Source: Roseiarcus sp963749715
Lineage (GTDB): Bacteria > Pseudomonadota > Alphaproteobacteria > Rhizobiales > Beijerinckiaceae
NCBI GenBank assembly: GCA_963749715.1
Contig: CAVVNR010000015.1
Location: forward strand, 62,001 to 126,000
Length of the DNA: 64,000 bases
Direction of reading: 5' to 3'
Every line of letters starts with the position of its first letter. The first letter of the stretch is position 1. Made by a program: the position numbers and the translations under genes. Positions 1-8,086 of this stretch are shown in pieces. The notes beneath the pieces are model-generated. The model saw only the letters and a list, made by a program, of their open reading frames with translations. It had not been told where the DNA came from and made no database searches.

Positions 1-183
1 GTCCTCCGGGCATCTTCTCTGCCGGCTGTATCCGCGACGGGACTTCACCGCACACGCCTCGACTCGGCGCCAGCCCCCGAGCGAACCGAACTCTAGCCCA
101 GATGCCGCCGCCAGTCGACGCTCTCATGCGACACCGATTGGTCAGAAGTGGGCGGGCGCCGAATTTCCAAACCCGAGACCCTC

Positions 184-226
184 CCGCTCCGACCCCGCTC
201 CACCCCGCTCCAACCCCGCTCCGACC
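184..226. repeat. short tandem repeat, CCGCTCC-based, 10-11 bp period
   Basis: Four copies of a CCGCTCCxACC-like unit follow one another in the intergenic DNA upstream of the first gene. Nothing else recognisable is present in positions 1-330 on either strand; the open frames there have no family resemblance that I can see. Confidence 0.6.
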
Positions 227-345
227 TTCGATTGACCCGGGGCGTCCGGTTTGCTAGCGAGGGCTCCGATAACGAAATGTCACGTGGATCGGCATAATTC
301 GGCTGGAATGCTTCGAATGGCCGCAATGGTGAGGGGGGCGCATCC

Positions 346-816
346 GTGGTGATCGCACGTCGCGGTGGCGCGCTGGCGCTGGTGGGTCTCATAGCCGCTT
401 TCATCGCCGGATGCGCCGAGACGCCGCCGCCTGCGCCTGCAATCGTCGGCCCCGCCATCAGCCCGGACCAGCTCGTCGGCAAGTGGGGCTTCGCCGCCTA
501 TCATAAGGACGCGGATCGGGCGCGGACGATCAAAGAGGCGGCCGCGCAGTGCAACAGGCCTTACGTGATCGACAAAGGGCCGAACGGCGGGCTAATGATG
601 AACCTCGCCGACCAGAAGGAATTGTCGGAATTGGTCTTGAAGCCCGGGCCGAGCGGCCAGACCTACCTCGGGTCGCCCGGCGACGCAGGCACGGCCGACG
701 ACCGCATCGTCAGCAATGTCGACGCCAACTCCTTCACCACCGTCTGGGTTGATCCCGACAACGCAAGTCGTTATGGCACGTCGGTTTACGAGCGCTGCGG
801 AAAGCGCTCAGCATAG
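346..816 (+). CDS. putative lipoprotein of unknown function
   Basis: 156 residues. The GTG start is chosen because a strong ribosome binding site (GAGGGGGG, 331-338) lies 7-8 bases upstream. Residues 8-22 are a hydrophobic signal segment ending in IAGC, a lipobox, so the mature protein should be acylated at Cys22 and held in the envelope. The mature part begins with a Pro/Ala linker followed by a small globular domain starting QLVGKWGFAAYHKD; two further cysteines occur at about residues 67 and 151. A weak overall resemblance to small lipoproteins of the AprI/Inh-like fold exists (LVGKWxF opening) but I cannot assign it. It precedes the L,D-transpeptidase gene in the same direction by 45 bp, so both may be co-transcribed envelope genes. 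Confidence 0.7.
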   Translation: MVIARRGGALALVGLIAAFIAGCAETPPPAPAIVGPAISPDQLVGKWGFAAYHKDADRARTIKEAAAQCNRPYVIDKGPNGGLMMNLADQKELSELVLKPGPSGQTYLGSPGDAGTADDRIVSNVDANSFTTVWVDPDNASRYGTSVYERCGKRSA

Positions 817-861
817 GTCGATGCCGGAATCATTCATCAATATGCAATCGGTGGAGCGCGC

Positions 862-1482
862 ATGACGGTTCGAGCGGGTCAATTTGTGTTGGCTGGATTT
901 TGCGCGGCGCTCGCCGTTCTGGCCGGCGCGGGCGCGGGAGCGCAGACGGCGGTTCCGGGCCAGGACGAGATGAATGTCGTCGACCAACCCGGCTATCAGC
1001 CGTCGCCCGACGAAGAGCAACTCACTGGCGCCTTCGAGAAGCAGGAGGTGTTCTTCCGCGGCAACGAGGCGCCAGGCACGATCATCATCGACACCAAAGA
1101 GCGCTTCCTTTACCTGCTGCAGGGCAACAACCGGGCGCTTCGCTACGGCATCGGCGTCGGCCGCGAGGGCTTCCAATGGTCGGGCCTGCAGAAGATCTCG
1201 CGCAAGCAGGAATGGCCGGACTGGCGCCCGCCGCCGGAAATGATCGAACGCCAGCCGTATTTGCCGCGCTTCATGGCCGGGGGTCCGGGCAATCCGCTGG
1301 GCGCTCGCGCAATGTATCTCGGCGCGACCGTCTATCGAATTCACGGCACCAATCAGCCGCAGACGATCGGACACGCAGTGTCTTCAGGTTGCTTCCGGCT
1401 GGTGAACGAGGACGTGATCGATCTCTATAACCAGGTGCCGGTCGGCACCAAGGTGATCATCAAGCAGGCCGTCGCGCTTTAG
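862..1482 (+). CDS. L,D-transpeptidase (YkuD/ErfK family)
   Basis: 206 residues with an N-terminal signal peptide (about residues 1-28, ending GAGAQ). The YkuD catalytic domain spans roughly residues 70-202 and carries the family motif HGTN...IGHAVSSGCFRL, in which the Cys is the nucleophile and the upstream His the base. Such enzymes act in the periplasm, forming 3-3 peptidoglycan cross-links or attaching proteins to peptidoglycan; several paralogues are common in Hyphomicrobiales and the exact role of this one cannot be told from sequence. It lies between an envelope lipoprotein and an amino-acid binding protein, all on the + strand. The catalytic motif makes the family assignment very safe. 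Confidence 0.93.
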   Translation: MTVRAGQFVLAGFCAALAVLAGAGAGAQTAVPGQDEMNVVDQPGYQPSPDEEQLTGAFEKQEVFFRGNEAPGTIIIDTKERFLYLLQGNNRALRYGIGVGREGFQWSGLQKISRKQEWPDWRPPPEMIERQPYLPRFMAGGPGNPLGARAMYLGATVYRIHGTNQPQTIGHAVSSGCFRLVNEDVIDLYNQVPVGTKVIIKQAVAL

Positions 1483-1524
1483 CCCTTGCGCCGGCGGAGC
1501 CCTGAAAAAGAAGCGAGATTGCTC

Positions 1525-2538
1525 ATGCGCAAGACGATTCCGCTCATCGCGCTCGCGGCCGCCGTGGCGTTCGGCTCCTCGGCCCAAGCCCAAACGCTCA
1601 AGACCGTGCAGGACCGCGGCTCGCTCATCTGCGGCGTCAACCAGGGGCTCGAGGGCTTCGCAATTAAGGACGACAAGGGTCAATGGTCGGGTTTTGACGT
1701 CGATTTCTGCCGAGCGCTGGCGGCGGTGATCTTCAATGACCCATCGAAAGTGCAATACGTGCCGCTCTCGGCAGAGCAGCGGTTCGACGCGCTTAAGAAC
1801 AAGCAGATCGATGTGCTGTCGCGCAATTCGACCTGGACGATGGGCCGCGAAGGCGATTATGGCGTCATGTTCACGGGAACCACCTACTACGACGGCCAGG
1901 CATTTCTCGTTCCCAAGAGCCGCAACCTTCAATCGGCGCTTGAGCTAGACGGCAGCAAGGTCTGTGTCCAGCCGGGCACAACGACGGAGCCGAACTTCAC
2001 CGACTTTTTCGAAGCCAACCACATGAAATACGAGATCGTCCACGAGGCAAGCGTCGCTGACATGATCGCGGCCTACCAGGGCGGACAATGCAACGTGATG
2101 ACGACCGACGAATTTGGGCTGTTTGCGATGCGCCTGCAGCTCGCAAAGCCGGGCGATCACATGATCCTGCCGGACGTCATCTCGAAGGAGCCGCTTGGTC
2201 CGGTCGTGAGGCAAGACGACATACAGTGGTTCAATGTCGTCAAGTGGGTCAATTTCGCCATGATCAACGCCGAGGAGCTTGGCGTCAGCTCGAAAACCCT
2301 CGACGATGCGCTGAAGTCGGAGAAGCCCTCGGTCAAGCGGCTGGTCGGGACGGAGGGGGACTTCGGCAAACCGCTTGGCCTCAGTCAGGACTGGGCGGTC
2401 CGCGCTATACGGGCTGTCGGCAACTACGCCGAAGTGTTCGATCGCAACGTCGGCGCCAATTCCAAACTCGGGATTCCCCGCGGCTTGAACGAGCTCTGGG
2501 ATAACGGCGGCATTCAATACGCCCCGCCGATCCGCTAA
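1525..2538 (+). CDS. aapJ: general L-amino acid ABC transporter, periplasmic binding protein (AapJ type)
   Basis: 337 residues from the ATG at 1525, chosen over an upstream TTG because it places a clean signal peptide (MRKTIPLIALAA...SSAQAQ, cleavage near residue 23) at the N terminus. The body is a type-II solute-binding fold: it opens TLKTVQDRGSLICGVNQG and contains GFDVDFCRALAAVIF and SAEQRFDALKNKQIDVLSRN, as in AapJ/BztA proteins that deliver a broad set of L-amino acids to the AapQMP permease. Length matches the family. No aapQ, aapM or aapP follows, so here the gene is an orphan that must work with permeases encoded elsewhere or serve a sensing role. A small hairpin overlaps the stop codon. 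Confidence 0.9.
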   Translation: MRKTIPLIALAAAVAFGSSAQAQTLKTVQDRGSLICGVNQGLEGFAIKDDKGQWSGFDVDFCRALAAVIFNDPSKVQYVPLSAEQRFDALKNKQIDVLSRNSTWTMGREGDYGVMFTGTTYYDGQAFLVPKSRNLQSALELDGSKVCVQPGTTTEPNFTDFFEANHMKYEIVHEASVADMIAAYQGGQCNVMTTDEFGLFAMRLQLAKPGDHMILPDVISKEPLGPVVRQDDIQWFNVVKWVNFAMINAEELGVSSKTLDDALKSEKPSVKRLVGTEGDFGKPLGLSQDWAVRAIRAVGNYAEVFDRNVGANSKLGIPRGLNELWDNGGIQYAPPIR

Positions 2539-2559
2539 GGCGCAAAGCCGGAGCGCCTT
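2537..2559 (+). terminator. possible hairpin terminator after aapJ
   Basis: AAGGCGC (2537-2543) can pair with GCGCCTT (2553-2559) over a 9-base loop. It overlaps the aapJ stop codon and lies between convergent genes. No T-tract follows, so intrinsic termination is uncertain. Confidence 0.35.
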
Positions 2560-2586
2560 CGCCTACTCCACTCGAGTTGCCGCGGC

Positions 2587-2826
2587 TCAATCCGGCACGT
2601 AGGTCCGGCCCTCATAGTGCCCTGCCGGTTTCGTCTGAGCTGGCGCGTCGGCGGGTTTGGACCTGTCCGGCGGCGGCCTCGCGGCAGGCTTTGGCGCAGC
2701 GTAATTTTCCTGCGGCGGCGGGACGACGAACACCGGCGGATAGATAAACTGGCCGCGGGCGGGAAACGGCGCGCCGACGGCGAGGACCGCCAACCCTGCG
2801 GCGAACAGAACGGCGTTGGTGTTCAT
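2587..2826 (-). CDS. small proline-rich exported protein, unknown function
   Basis: 79 residues. A signal peptide is visible (residues 1-25, AVLFAAGLAVLAVG...ARG), followed by a short Pro-rich mature segment (YPPVFVVPPPQ) and a second low-complexity Pro/Lys/Ala stretch ending in GHYEGRTYVPD. An AAGGA ribosome binding site sits about 9 bases before the ATG. No domain is recognised. It is convergent with aapJ. The length, signal peptide and RBS make it a plausible real gene, but composition this simple could also arise by chance in GC-rich DNA. Confidence 0.55.
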   Translation of the reverse strand: MNTNAVLFAAGLAVLAVGAPFPARGQFIYPPVFVVPPPQENYAAPKPAARPPPDRSKPADAPAQTKPAGHYEGRTYVPD

Positions 2827-3263
2827 GGCCGCGTTCCTTGTCCGCGATCTGCTTGCGGCGGGCCGGATGCTTAGAAGCGCGAACCGGCCCGGAGCAACCC
2901 CGGCCGAAACCGTCGAACCGAATTCACCTATTCGCGCCGCCCCGTTACGCGCGCAAAAGCTCTGTTCCCGCGTTATCGAACCGTCGCTTCGTGGTCAATC
3001 AACCTTCTTTCCGGAACTCCGGAAGGTTCCTACCATATCCCGCGCTCAGACGCATTCGCAAACGATCGTGGCAAAGGCGCGATCACTCGAAATGCGCATT
3101 CGCTATGTGGACTTTTCGCGTGGAGGCTCGATCAGCCAAGCTATCAGCATGACAGGCGACTCGGTTAACATCATCGCCACCACTCGGGTCGACGGCCTCC
3201 AACGCGGGCGCGCTCGCTTCCCTACAAGAACCAGCGCCGTCCCGGGCGTCAACAGGGATTCAC
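2827..3263. other. intergenic stretch with one inverted repeat
   Basis: No convincing gene on either strand. The only structure seen is an imperfect inverted repeat at 3001-3028 (TTCCGGA at 3009-3015 pairs with TCCGGAA at 3018-3024, with AACC/GGTT outer arms). It could be a terminator for the Cys-rich gene that reads leftward from 3632, but it lies over 230 bases past that stop. Confidence 0.4.
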
Positions 3264-3632
3264 CTACTTGTTGCCCGCCTCGGCTTTCGCCATTGCGTCC
3301 TTGCAACCGTCGCTGACCTCGGCCGTGTGCGACTTCATGCAGTCCGCGATTGCCCCCTTGGCCGGCTTAGTGTCGGCGCAGAACTGCTTGACGTCGGCCT
3401 TGCAGGCTCTGGCCACCGCGGCCGCGCGAACGATCGCCACCTGACAGTCGGCGGACAGGTCGGAGAAATGCGCCTTCACGCAGTCCTTGAGCTTGCCACC
3501 GCCAGGCTTCACGTCAGCGCATTGCACCTTGATATCCGCCGCGCAGGCCTTCGCCAAGGGCGAGGCCGGGAACGCCGAATGCGTCGTCAGCAGCGCCGCG
3601 ACAAACGCGGCGATCAAGGTAAGCGTCTTCAT
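3264..3632 (-). CDS. secreted cysteine-rich repeat protein (GLG1-type repeats)
   Basis: 122 residues with a signal peptide (1-23, ending AFPA). The mature part holds two copies of a four-cysteine module: CAADIKVQCADVKPGGGKLKDC...C and CKADVKQFCADTKPAKGAIADC...C, spaced about 46 residues. This pattern is the cysteine-rich repeat also found in Golgi glycoprotein 1; in alphaproteobacteria such small periplasmic proteins are common and of unknown function. The even number of cysteines and the export signal suggest disulfide bonds in the periplasm. GGGAGG precedes the ATG by 9-10 bases. It is a single-gene unit with long flanking gaps. Confidence 0.85.
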   Translation of the reverse strand: MKTLTLIAAFVAALLTTHSAFPASPLAKACAADIKVQCADVKPGGGKLKDCVKAHFSDLSADCQVAIVRAAAVARACKADVKQFCADTKPAKGAIADCMKSHTAEVSDGCKDAMAKAEAGNK

Positions 3633-3802
3633 CCTGGATGTCCTCCCAAAGCGAGCGCTCGCGCGCGCTCAGCAACACGAGCGACGCTGCGTGCTTCTAA
3701 TTGAGGTTCCGTTCACGCGCGAGCCCAATTTGCGACGGAAGCGGGCGCCTCGCTTCTGCGGGGGCTAAAACAAGACGCGCGGGCGCCCCGTCGCGCCAAG
3801 TC

Positions 3803-4300
3803 TCACGCAGACGCCGGCTCTGCGCCCGCCAGAACCATGAGCGTCGACGTCCCGTGCGCCATGAGACGGCCGCGCGCGTCGACGATCCGCGCCTCGCAGG
3901 AGATGATGCGCCGGCCGCGCCCGACCGCACGCCCTTCGGCGCGGACGCGGCCCGTGTCCTTGGTGATCGCGCGGGAGAAGTTGGCCTTGGTCTCGATCGT
4001 CGTATAGCTTGAGCCGGCGGGCAAAAGCGTCTGCCCGGCGCAGCCGGTCGCGCTGTCGATCAAGGTCAGCGCCCAGCCGCCGTGGACGACACCGAGCGGG
4101 TTTAGAATGTGCTCGCCGGCGTCGCCCTCGAACACGGCGAAGCCATCGCCGACCTCTGTGAGCCAAAACGTCAGGGTTCTCGCGATCGGAGGCGCGGGCA
4201 GTCGGCCGTCAATGATCGCTTCGAGGAACTCCCGGCCCGACATCAGCCTCGCCTCGGCTGGATCGGCGACGCCGAAAACGCGGGACGCGGTCGTCAGCAT
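3803..4300 (-). CDS. PaaI-family hotdog thioesterase
   Basis: 165 residues from the ATG at 4300, selected because AGGAGAAAAG lies just upstream; longer frames would run into the divergent MarR gene. The hotdog-fold signature GVVHGGWALTLIDSATGCA is present (about residues 70-88), with the HGG motif and the downstream acidic residue used by PaaI/YbgC-type acyl-CoA thioesterases. The later TIETKANFSRAI and RGRRIISCEARIVDARGRLM segments match the second half of the fold. It would hydrolyse an acyl-CoA, probably aromatic or medium chain; the substrate is not evident. The gene is divergent from a MarR regulator with only 49 bases between them, so the regulator very probably controls it. Confidence 0.88.
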   Translation of the reverse strand: MLTTASRVFGVADPAEARLMSGREFLEAIIDGRLPAPPIARTLTFWLTEVGDGFAVFEGDAGEHILNPLGVVHGGWALTLIDSATGCAGQTLLPAGSSYTTIETKANFSRAITKDTGRVRAEGRAVGRGRRIISCEARIVDARGRLMAHGTSTLMVLAGAEPASA

Positions 4301-4349
4301 CGCTTTTCTCCTATGCATGCAGATACAAATGATGCATATGCATACATCG
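4301..4349. promoter_or_regulatory. short divergent promoter/operator between thioesterase and MarR genes
   Basis: This 49-base gap contains ATGCATGC (4313-4320) and the perfect palindrome TGCATATGCA (4333-4342), so GCAT elements recur in an AT-rich island inside GC-rich DNA. MarR proteins usually bind such palindromes in the gap to their divergent target, so this is the likely autoregulatory operator. The binding itself is inferred. Confidence 0.5.
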
Positions 4350-4814
4350 ATGCCGAAGCCGACGCAAGCCTCACGCAAGACCCTGATCGCCGACGCGCGG
4401 GCGGCGGTCGACGGCTGCGCCGGCTGGAACGCAAGGCTCGCGGCGCGCCGCATCACCGGCTTCCTCAACCGGAGGATGCAGGGTTCGGGCCCGAGCCTCG
4501 CCCAGTTCGGGCTGATGGCTCAGATCGCCTCGGCGCACGACGATACGCTCGGCGCGCTCGCCCAGCGCACCGGGCTCGACCAGTCGACGCTGTCGCGCAA
4601 CCTGCAAGTGCTCGAGAGTTCAGGCTTGGTCGAGATCGCCGCCGGCGACAAGGACGCGCGCCGCCGCGCCGTGTGGCTGACCGAAAAGGGAGCGCTGAGC
4701 CTCGAGGCCGGACTCGCCGACTGGCGCCGCGCCCATGGCGAACTCGCCCGGCTGATCGACCCGGAGGCTGCCCGGCGCCTGGCGCTTGCGGCGGCGGCGC
4801 TGGAGGAACTCTAG
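4350..4814 (+). CDS. MarR-family transcriptional regulator
   Basis: About 154 residues. The winged-helix domain is clear: LAQFGLMAQIASAHDDTLGA, then the recognition region LAQRTGLDQSTLSRNLQVLE and the wing GDKDARRRAVWLTEKG, followed by a C-terminal dimerisation helix. The start is uncertain: in-frame ATGs occur at 4317, 4329, 4332, 4338 and 4350, none with a good ribosome binding site; 4350 is taken because it leaves room for the operator. The adjacent divergent thioesterase is the likely target, and the inducer is probably a related acid or acyl-CoA. A degenerate copy of part of this gene lies 2.8 kb downstream at 7411-7530. Confidence 0.88.
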   Translation: MPKPTQASRKTLIADARAAVDGCAGWNARLAARRITGFLNRRMQGSGPSLAQFGLMAQIASAHDDTLGALAQRTGLDQSTLSRNLQVLESSGLVEIAAGDKDARRRAVWLTEKGALSLEAGLADWRRAHGELARLIDPEAARRLALAAAALEEL

Positions 4815-5182
4815 CTCGTCGCCATGTCCTCCATCGTGAAAACCAGATCAGGAGCATCCGAGACAGACCGGATTTCTGGCCTTTCTGGGCGTTAAGCCCG
4901 ATCTGCAACTGGCGCCTTACGAGCCTTGTTCTGTGGCGCGAGGCGGCGGTCAAGTCGGGGTCATTATTCAGCCCATTTCAGGTGTTCCGCCATGGTCGCG
5001 AAGGCACACCGATACGCTCCGGCGCGCAAGAAACCCCTCCCGGCCGCGATTTAAAAAATTTAATTTAGGTCGTGTGTTAGAGTTTCTACTTGTCTTCAGG
5101 GCTGCCGCGCCCAATGTTCCAGCCGAAATTGTTACGCAATGGCTGGAGGCAACGTCCTCGCGAAATTGATGGGGAGCTTAGA
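4815..5182. other. intergenic, AT-rich patch near 5050-5068
   Basis: No gene recognised. A run of T/A (TTTAAAAAATTTAATTTA, 5050-5067) about 115 bases before the next start could act as an UP-element or promoter for the small exported protein; no clear -35/-10 pair is visible. Confidence 0.35.
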
Positions 5183-5443
5183 ATGAGGTTCTCTCTCATA
5201 GGCCGGATCGCGTTTGCGACCGCGCTCATGGGTTCGCTCGCCGCTCCTGTTGCGGTGCGCGCCCAAGACGACATTCCGGTCATGACGCTGCGGGCCGCCC
5301 TGCAGCTCCCCCCAGGCCAGCTGCCTAAGGTCTTCAGAAGCCCGAACCCCTATCAGGGCTACCCTTACAATATTCATCGGACCGATGGCCTGAGCCGCAA
5401 TCCCGACGATTGCGTCAGGTGGGGCTGCATCGACCACAGGTGA
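5183..5443 (+). CDS. small exported protein of unknown function
   Basis: 86 residues from the ATG at 5183, preceded by GGGGAG (5171-5176). A signal peptide is evident (about residues 1-27, LIGRIAFATALMGSLAAP...VRAQ). The mature 59 residues are polar and Pro/Asn/Tyr-rich (PNPYQGYPYNIHRTDG) with two cysteines close to the C terminus (DDCVRWGCIDHR), suggesting one disulfide. I do not recognise a family. It converges on the porin gene with an 18-base gap. Confidence 0.6.
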   Translation: MRFSLIGRIAFATALMGSLAAPVAVRAQDDIPVMTLRAALQLPPGQLPKVFRSPNPYQGYPYNIHRTDGLSRNPDDCVRWGCIDHR

Positions 5444-5461
5444 CGGCGCTAGTCGCGACGG

Positions 5462-7066
5462 TCAGAATTTCACGCGCAGACCGGCGGTCGGGGCGATGTT
5501 TTGAGTCGCCAGGTATCCGTTCGCGAGACCTTCGTAGACGTTCGAGAACATCACGCCAGCGTAGAGATCGACGCGCTTGAGCGGTCGATAATCGATCATG
5601 AAGGAAACGGCGTCTTGCGTGCCTGCGCAAGCGCTATTGTTGGTCCGAATAACGTGGAGAGCATTCCCGTTTGACTGGACAAACGCGGTGGGGACGGCGG
5701 CGCACGGCGTCGTCGAGGAGTTGTAGTTGTTCTGGACTTCGTAATAAAAGGCGCCGACCACGTCGAGCTGGGAATTGACGGCATATTTGGCCCCGACGAA
5801 GGGCACGTTGACGACCCTCATGTCGTTGTAAGCGGTATAATTGGTCCATGCCGTCGGAAAGAGCTTCGCGATTGTCTTGTTGGCCGTGACGATGGTTGCA
5901 GGGACGCTATAGCCGCCAAGAGTCCTGAAGCCGTTCAAAAAGTCGTCGCTGGGGTTCGCCTGCTGCCACCACAGCCAGCCGCCCGAGAGCGTCCAGGGAC
6001 CTGCTCTGTATTTGGCCAGCAGCATACTGCCGCTGTTGTTCGACAGCGTCGCTTTCAGATCATCGGGACCGTAGAACATCGGAATGCCGGACGTGCAGCC
6101 GGTCTGGGCCTTAAAGGCGCCCTTCGTTATCGTGGCGCAGGTTCCGGTGAAGTTGCTGAGGCTGACCGCGTTCTCAGCGTAGCTGCCGATGCCGTCGATG
6201 GACAAAACGCCCTCGAACGGGGTGCCCGTAAACAGGTTGAAGTCGGCGCCGATATCGCCCTGATAGAGGCCGGTCATGCCGTTGCCCTGGTCGTAGCCGC
6301 CCCACTGCACCAAGCCGGCCCCGCGGAAATTCATGAAATTCACGCGATACTTCACTCCGGTGTTGGCGCGGTTGGTTTCAGTATCGCCGAAGCCCGCGTA
6401 GGAGCCGGAATAACCGAGCGCAGAGAACGCGTAGGAACCGCCCATCGGATCGTAGGAGATGACGCCATCCAGCGTCAGCGACGTCACACGGCCGACGGTG
6501 AGCGTGCCGTAGATCGGATTGCTGAGGCCGAGATATCCTACCGAGTTGTCAAATTGGCCCGCGCGGCTAGAATCGGCGTTTGCGCTCTGGAGGACGAGCG
6601 GCAGTCCGTTATTCTGCACGAGCGAGCGCGGACCGTTGACGATATCGCCAGTATAAGGGTTGAACCCGGCTTCCAACGCGCCGACCAGCGACCAGCCCGG
6701 GAACCAAGGAATCGGCTCGTGGATATTGATTCCGACGATCGATTGGCTGATCCCGTTGGGTGTCCATAGCCATTTGGGGCCATAGCTCTGCTTGCCGATG
6801 AAGCTGTAAACGGAGTTGGCGTACGGCCCGCTGGCAGGCGCGCCGTTGGAGCTGTAGCCGAGGCCGACGTCGACGGTCGCATAGACCGTTATGCCCGCGT
6901 AGCTGAGCGGGCACTCTGAAGGGCTTGAATTGAAGTAGGTCCAGAGGCTCGAAAAGCAGTTCGCCGGTGGAGGCGTTGCCGCCGGCTTCGCGGTCGGAAC
7001 ATCCGCCGCATGAGCGAACCCGCCGACGCCGATCGCTGTCGCGAGCGCGATGCCAAATTTCTTCAT
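5462..7066 (-). CDS. outer-membrane porin
   Basis: 534 residues. Signal peptide 1-20 (MKKFGIALATAIGVGGFAHA), a short Pro/Ala linker, then a beta-barrel porin sequence: YAGITVYATVDVGLGYSSNG marks the first strand, and alternating aromatic/polar strands with loops rich in Asn, Gly and Tyr continue to the C terminus LRVKF, where the terminal Phe is the outer-membrane assembly signal read by BamA. The -VGYLGLSNPIYGTLTVGRVTS- segment matches the region before the constriction loop L3 of Gram-negative trimeric porins. It should allow passive diffusion of small solutes; specificity is unknown. Two Cys pairs occur in the N-terminal region and mid-barrel. A TTGACA-type promoter lies just upstream. Confidence 0.9.
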   Translation of the reverse strand: MKKFGIALATAIGVGGFAHAADVPTAKPAATPPPANCFSSLWTYFNSSPSECPLSYAGITVYATVDVGLGYSSNGAPASGPYANSVYSFIGKQSYGPKWLWTPNGISQSIVGINIHEPIPWFPGWSLVGALEAGFNPYTGDIVNGPRSLVQNNGLPLVLQSANADSSRAGQFDNSVGYLGLSNPIYGTLTVGRVTSLTLDGVISYDPMGGSYAFSALGYSGSYAGFGDTETNRANTGVKYRVNFMNFRGAGLVQWGGYDQGNGMTGLYQGDIGADFNLFTGTPFEGVLSIDGIGSYAENAVSLSNFTGTCATITKGAFKAQTGCTSGIPMFYGPDDLKATLSNNSGSMLLAKYRAGPWTLSGGWLWWQQANPSDDFLNGFRTLGGYSVPATIVTANKTIAKLFPTAWTNYTAYNDMRVVNVPFVGAKYAVNSQLDVVGAFYYEVQNNYNSSTTPCAAVPTAFVQSNGNALHVIRTNNSACAGTQDAVSFMIDYRPLKRVDLYAGVMFSNVYEGLANGYLATQNIAPTAGLRVKF

Positions 7067-7100
7067 AAGCCAGCCCCCGCCCCTTTAGCTTATTGAGTCT

Positions 7101-7129
7101 ATCGTCTCACTGTACTATTTGCTTGTCAA
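7101..7129 (-). promoter_or_regulatory. putative promoter of the porin gene
   Basis: On the minus strand a perfect TTGACA (7124-7129) is followed after 17 bases by GACGAT (7101-7106), about 35 bases before the porin ATG. The -35 match and spacing are good, the -10 match is weak. Confidence 0.4.
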
Positions 7130-7410
7130 TGCCGCAGCCTGCCGAGCGGGGGGTCGTCGATAGGTGAGCCGCCCTAGATTTTCGCGGTGGCTGTCGCCCC
7201 GACTTTCGTCGTTGGAATCCGCGCCTCAGTCGCAAAAGGCCTGATTTCGCGGCAATCCTAAAACGGATTTTATAATCTGACTGCGCCTGCTCTACTCCGA
7301 ATTTAAGGCCGGCGTGCAGTCATAGGTGATGGTCCGTTCCCGACTTCCCGCTCCACAAGCTGTGTTCGCGCAGCACGCGTAGCCAGTTCGAATGATCGTG
7401 CCAGATTCGC

Positions 7411-7530
7411 CTCAGCGCAACCTGCAGTTGCTCGAGGCCCGAGGCCCTGTCAAGATCGCCGCCAGCGACAAGCACGCGCGCCGCCGCGCCCTGTGGCTGA
7501 TGGAAAGGGGCGCATGAGCCTCGAGGCGCC
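7411..7530 (+). pseudogene. fragment of a MarR-family gene, degenerate duplicate
   Basis: About 120 bases closely match the recognition-helix and wing portion of the intact MarR gene (4590-4710): GCGCAACCTGCAG, then AAGATCGCCGCCAGCGACAA and CGCGCGCCGCCGCGCC are shared almost base for base. A one-base loss near 7510 shifts the frame relative to the parent, and there is no start or C-terminal half. It therefore cannot encode a working regulator. The copy lies next to the porin upstream region; DNA on either side (7130-7400) shows no other gene. Confidence 0.7.
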
Positions 7531-7585
7531 CGGGCCGGCCGGCGCGGGCGCCTCCGCGATCGCGGCCCAAGCGCTGGGAGGCCCC

Positions 7586-8086
7586 CTACCCTCGCGCTTT
7601 CCAGAAGTCGGCTTGCAACTGCGCCGCCTCCTCCTCGAGCATCGGCCCGACGACTTCGGTCGCCCGCTGGCCTGCGGCGAACACGATGTCGCAAGGCAGG
7701 TCGAGGGTCGGATTTTCCTCGTGGGCTCCGGTCTGGGCTTTGAGCGCCTTCTCGGTCTGGCCGTACACCACACGGCCGATCCCCGCCCAGTAAATCGCGC
7801 CGGCGCACATCGCGCACGGTTCGGCCGATGTGTAGAGCGTGCAGCGCGCGAGGAACTTGAGATCGTAAGCCCGTCCCGCGCGCGAAGCGAGCAGGCGCTC
7901 GGCATGAGCGGTGCGATCGCCACCCTCGCTCGTATAGCCGTTGCCCTGCTCCATCAGGAGCCTGCCCTCGCCGTCAGCGAGGACCGAGCCGAACGGATGA
8001 TCGCCGCCGACGCGCGACCGCTTGGCGACCTCAAACGCCTGTCGCAACAGCGTCTCGTCATAGGGGCGAAGAGATGCGGCGGTCAT
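7586..8086 (-). CDS. nucleoside deaminase (cytidine/deoxycytidylate deaminase superfamily; guanine deaminase-like)
   Basis: 166 residues from the ATG at 8086 (GGAG upstream). The zinc site is complete: HAE (in GGDRTAHAERLL, His ligand plus catalytic Glu) and PCAMC (in TSAEPCAMCAGAIYWAGIGR, two Cys ligands). The layout and GDHPFGSVLAD opening resemble GuaD/TadA-like purine deaminases. It is divergent from the nucleoside-type ABC transporter operon (8444-13133), which supports a role in purine salvage, for example guanine or adenosine deamination after uptake. Substrate choice between guanine, adenine and other bases cannot be fixed by eye. Confidence 0.87.
   Translation of the reverse strand: MTAASLRPYDETLLRQAFEVAKRSRVGGDHPFGSVLADGEGRLLMEQGNGYTSEGGDRTAHAERLLASRAGRAYDLKFLARCTLYTSAEPCAMCAGAIYWAGIGRVVYGQTEKALKAQTGAHEENPTLDLPCDIVFAAGQRATEVVGPMLEEEAAQLQADFWKARG

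Noticed and set aside
184..226. CRISPR-like array
   Set aside because: The repeat unit is only 10-11 bases with no spacers.
93..482. Long minus-strand frame overlapping the first lipoprotein gene
   Set aside because: Arg/Ser/Pro-rich translation typical of antisense frames in GC-rich DNA; no family resemblance and no ribosome binding site.
2816..3316. 166-codon plus-strand frame between the small Pro-rich gene and the Cys-rich gene
   Set aside because: Overlaps both flanking genes, has no domain and has the composition of a chance frame.
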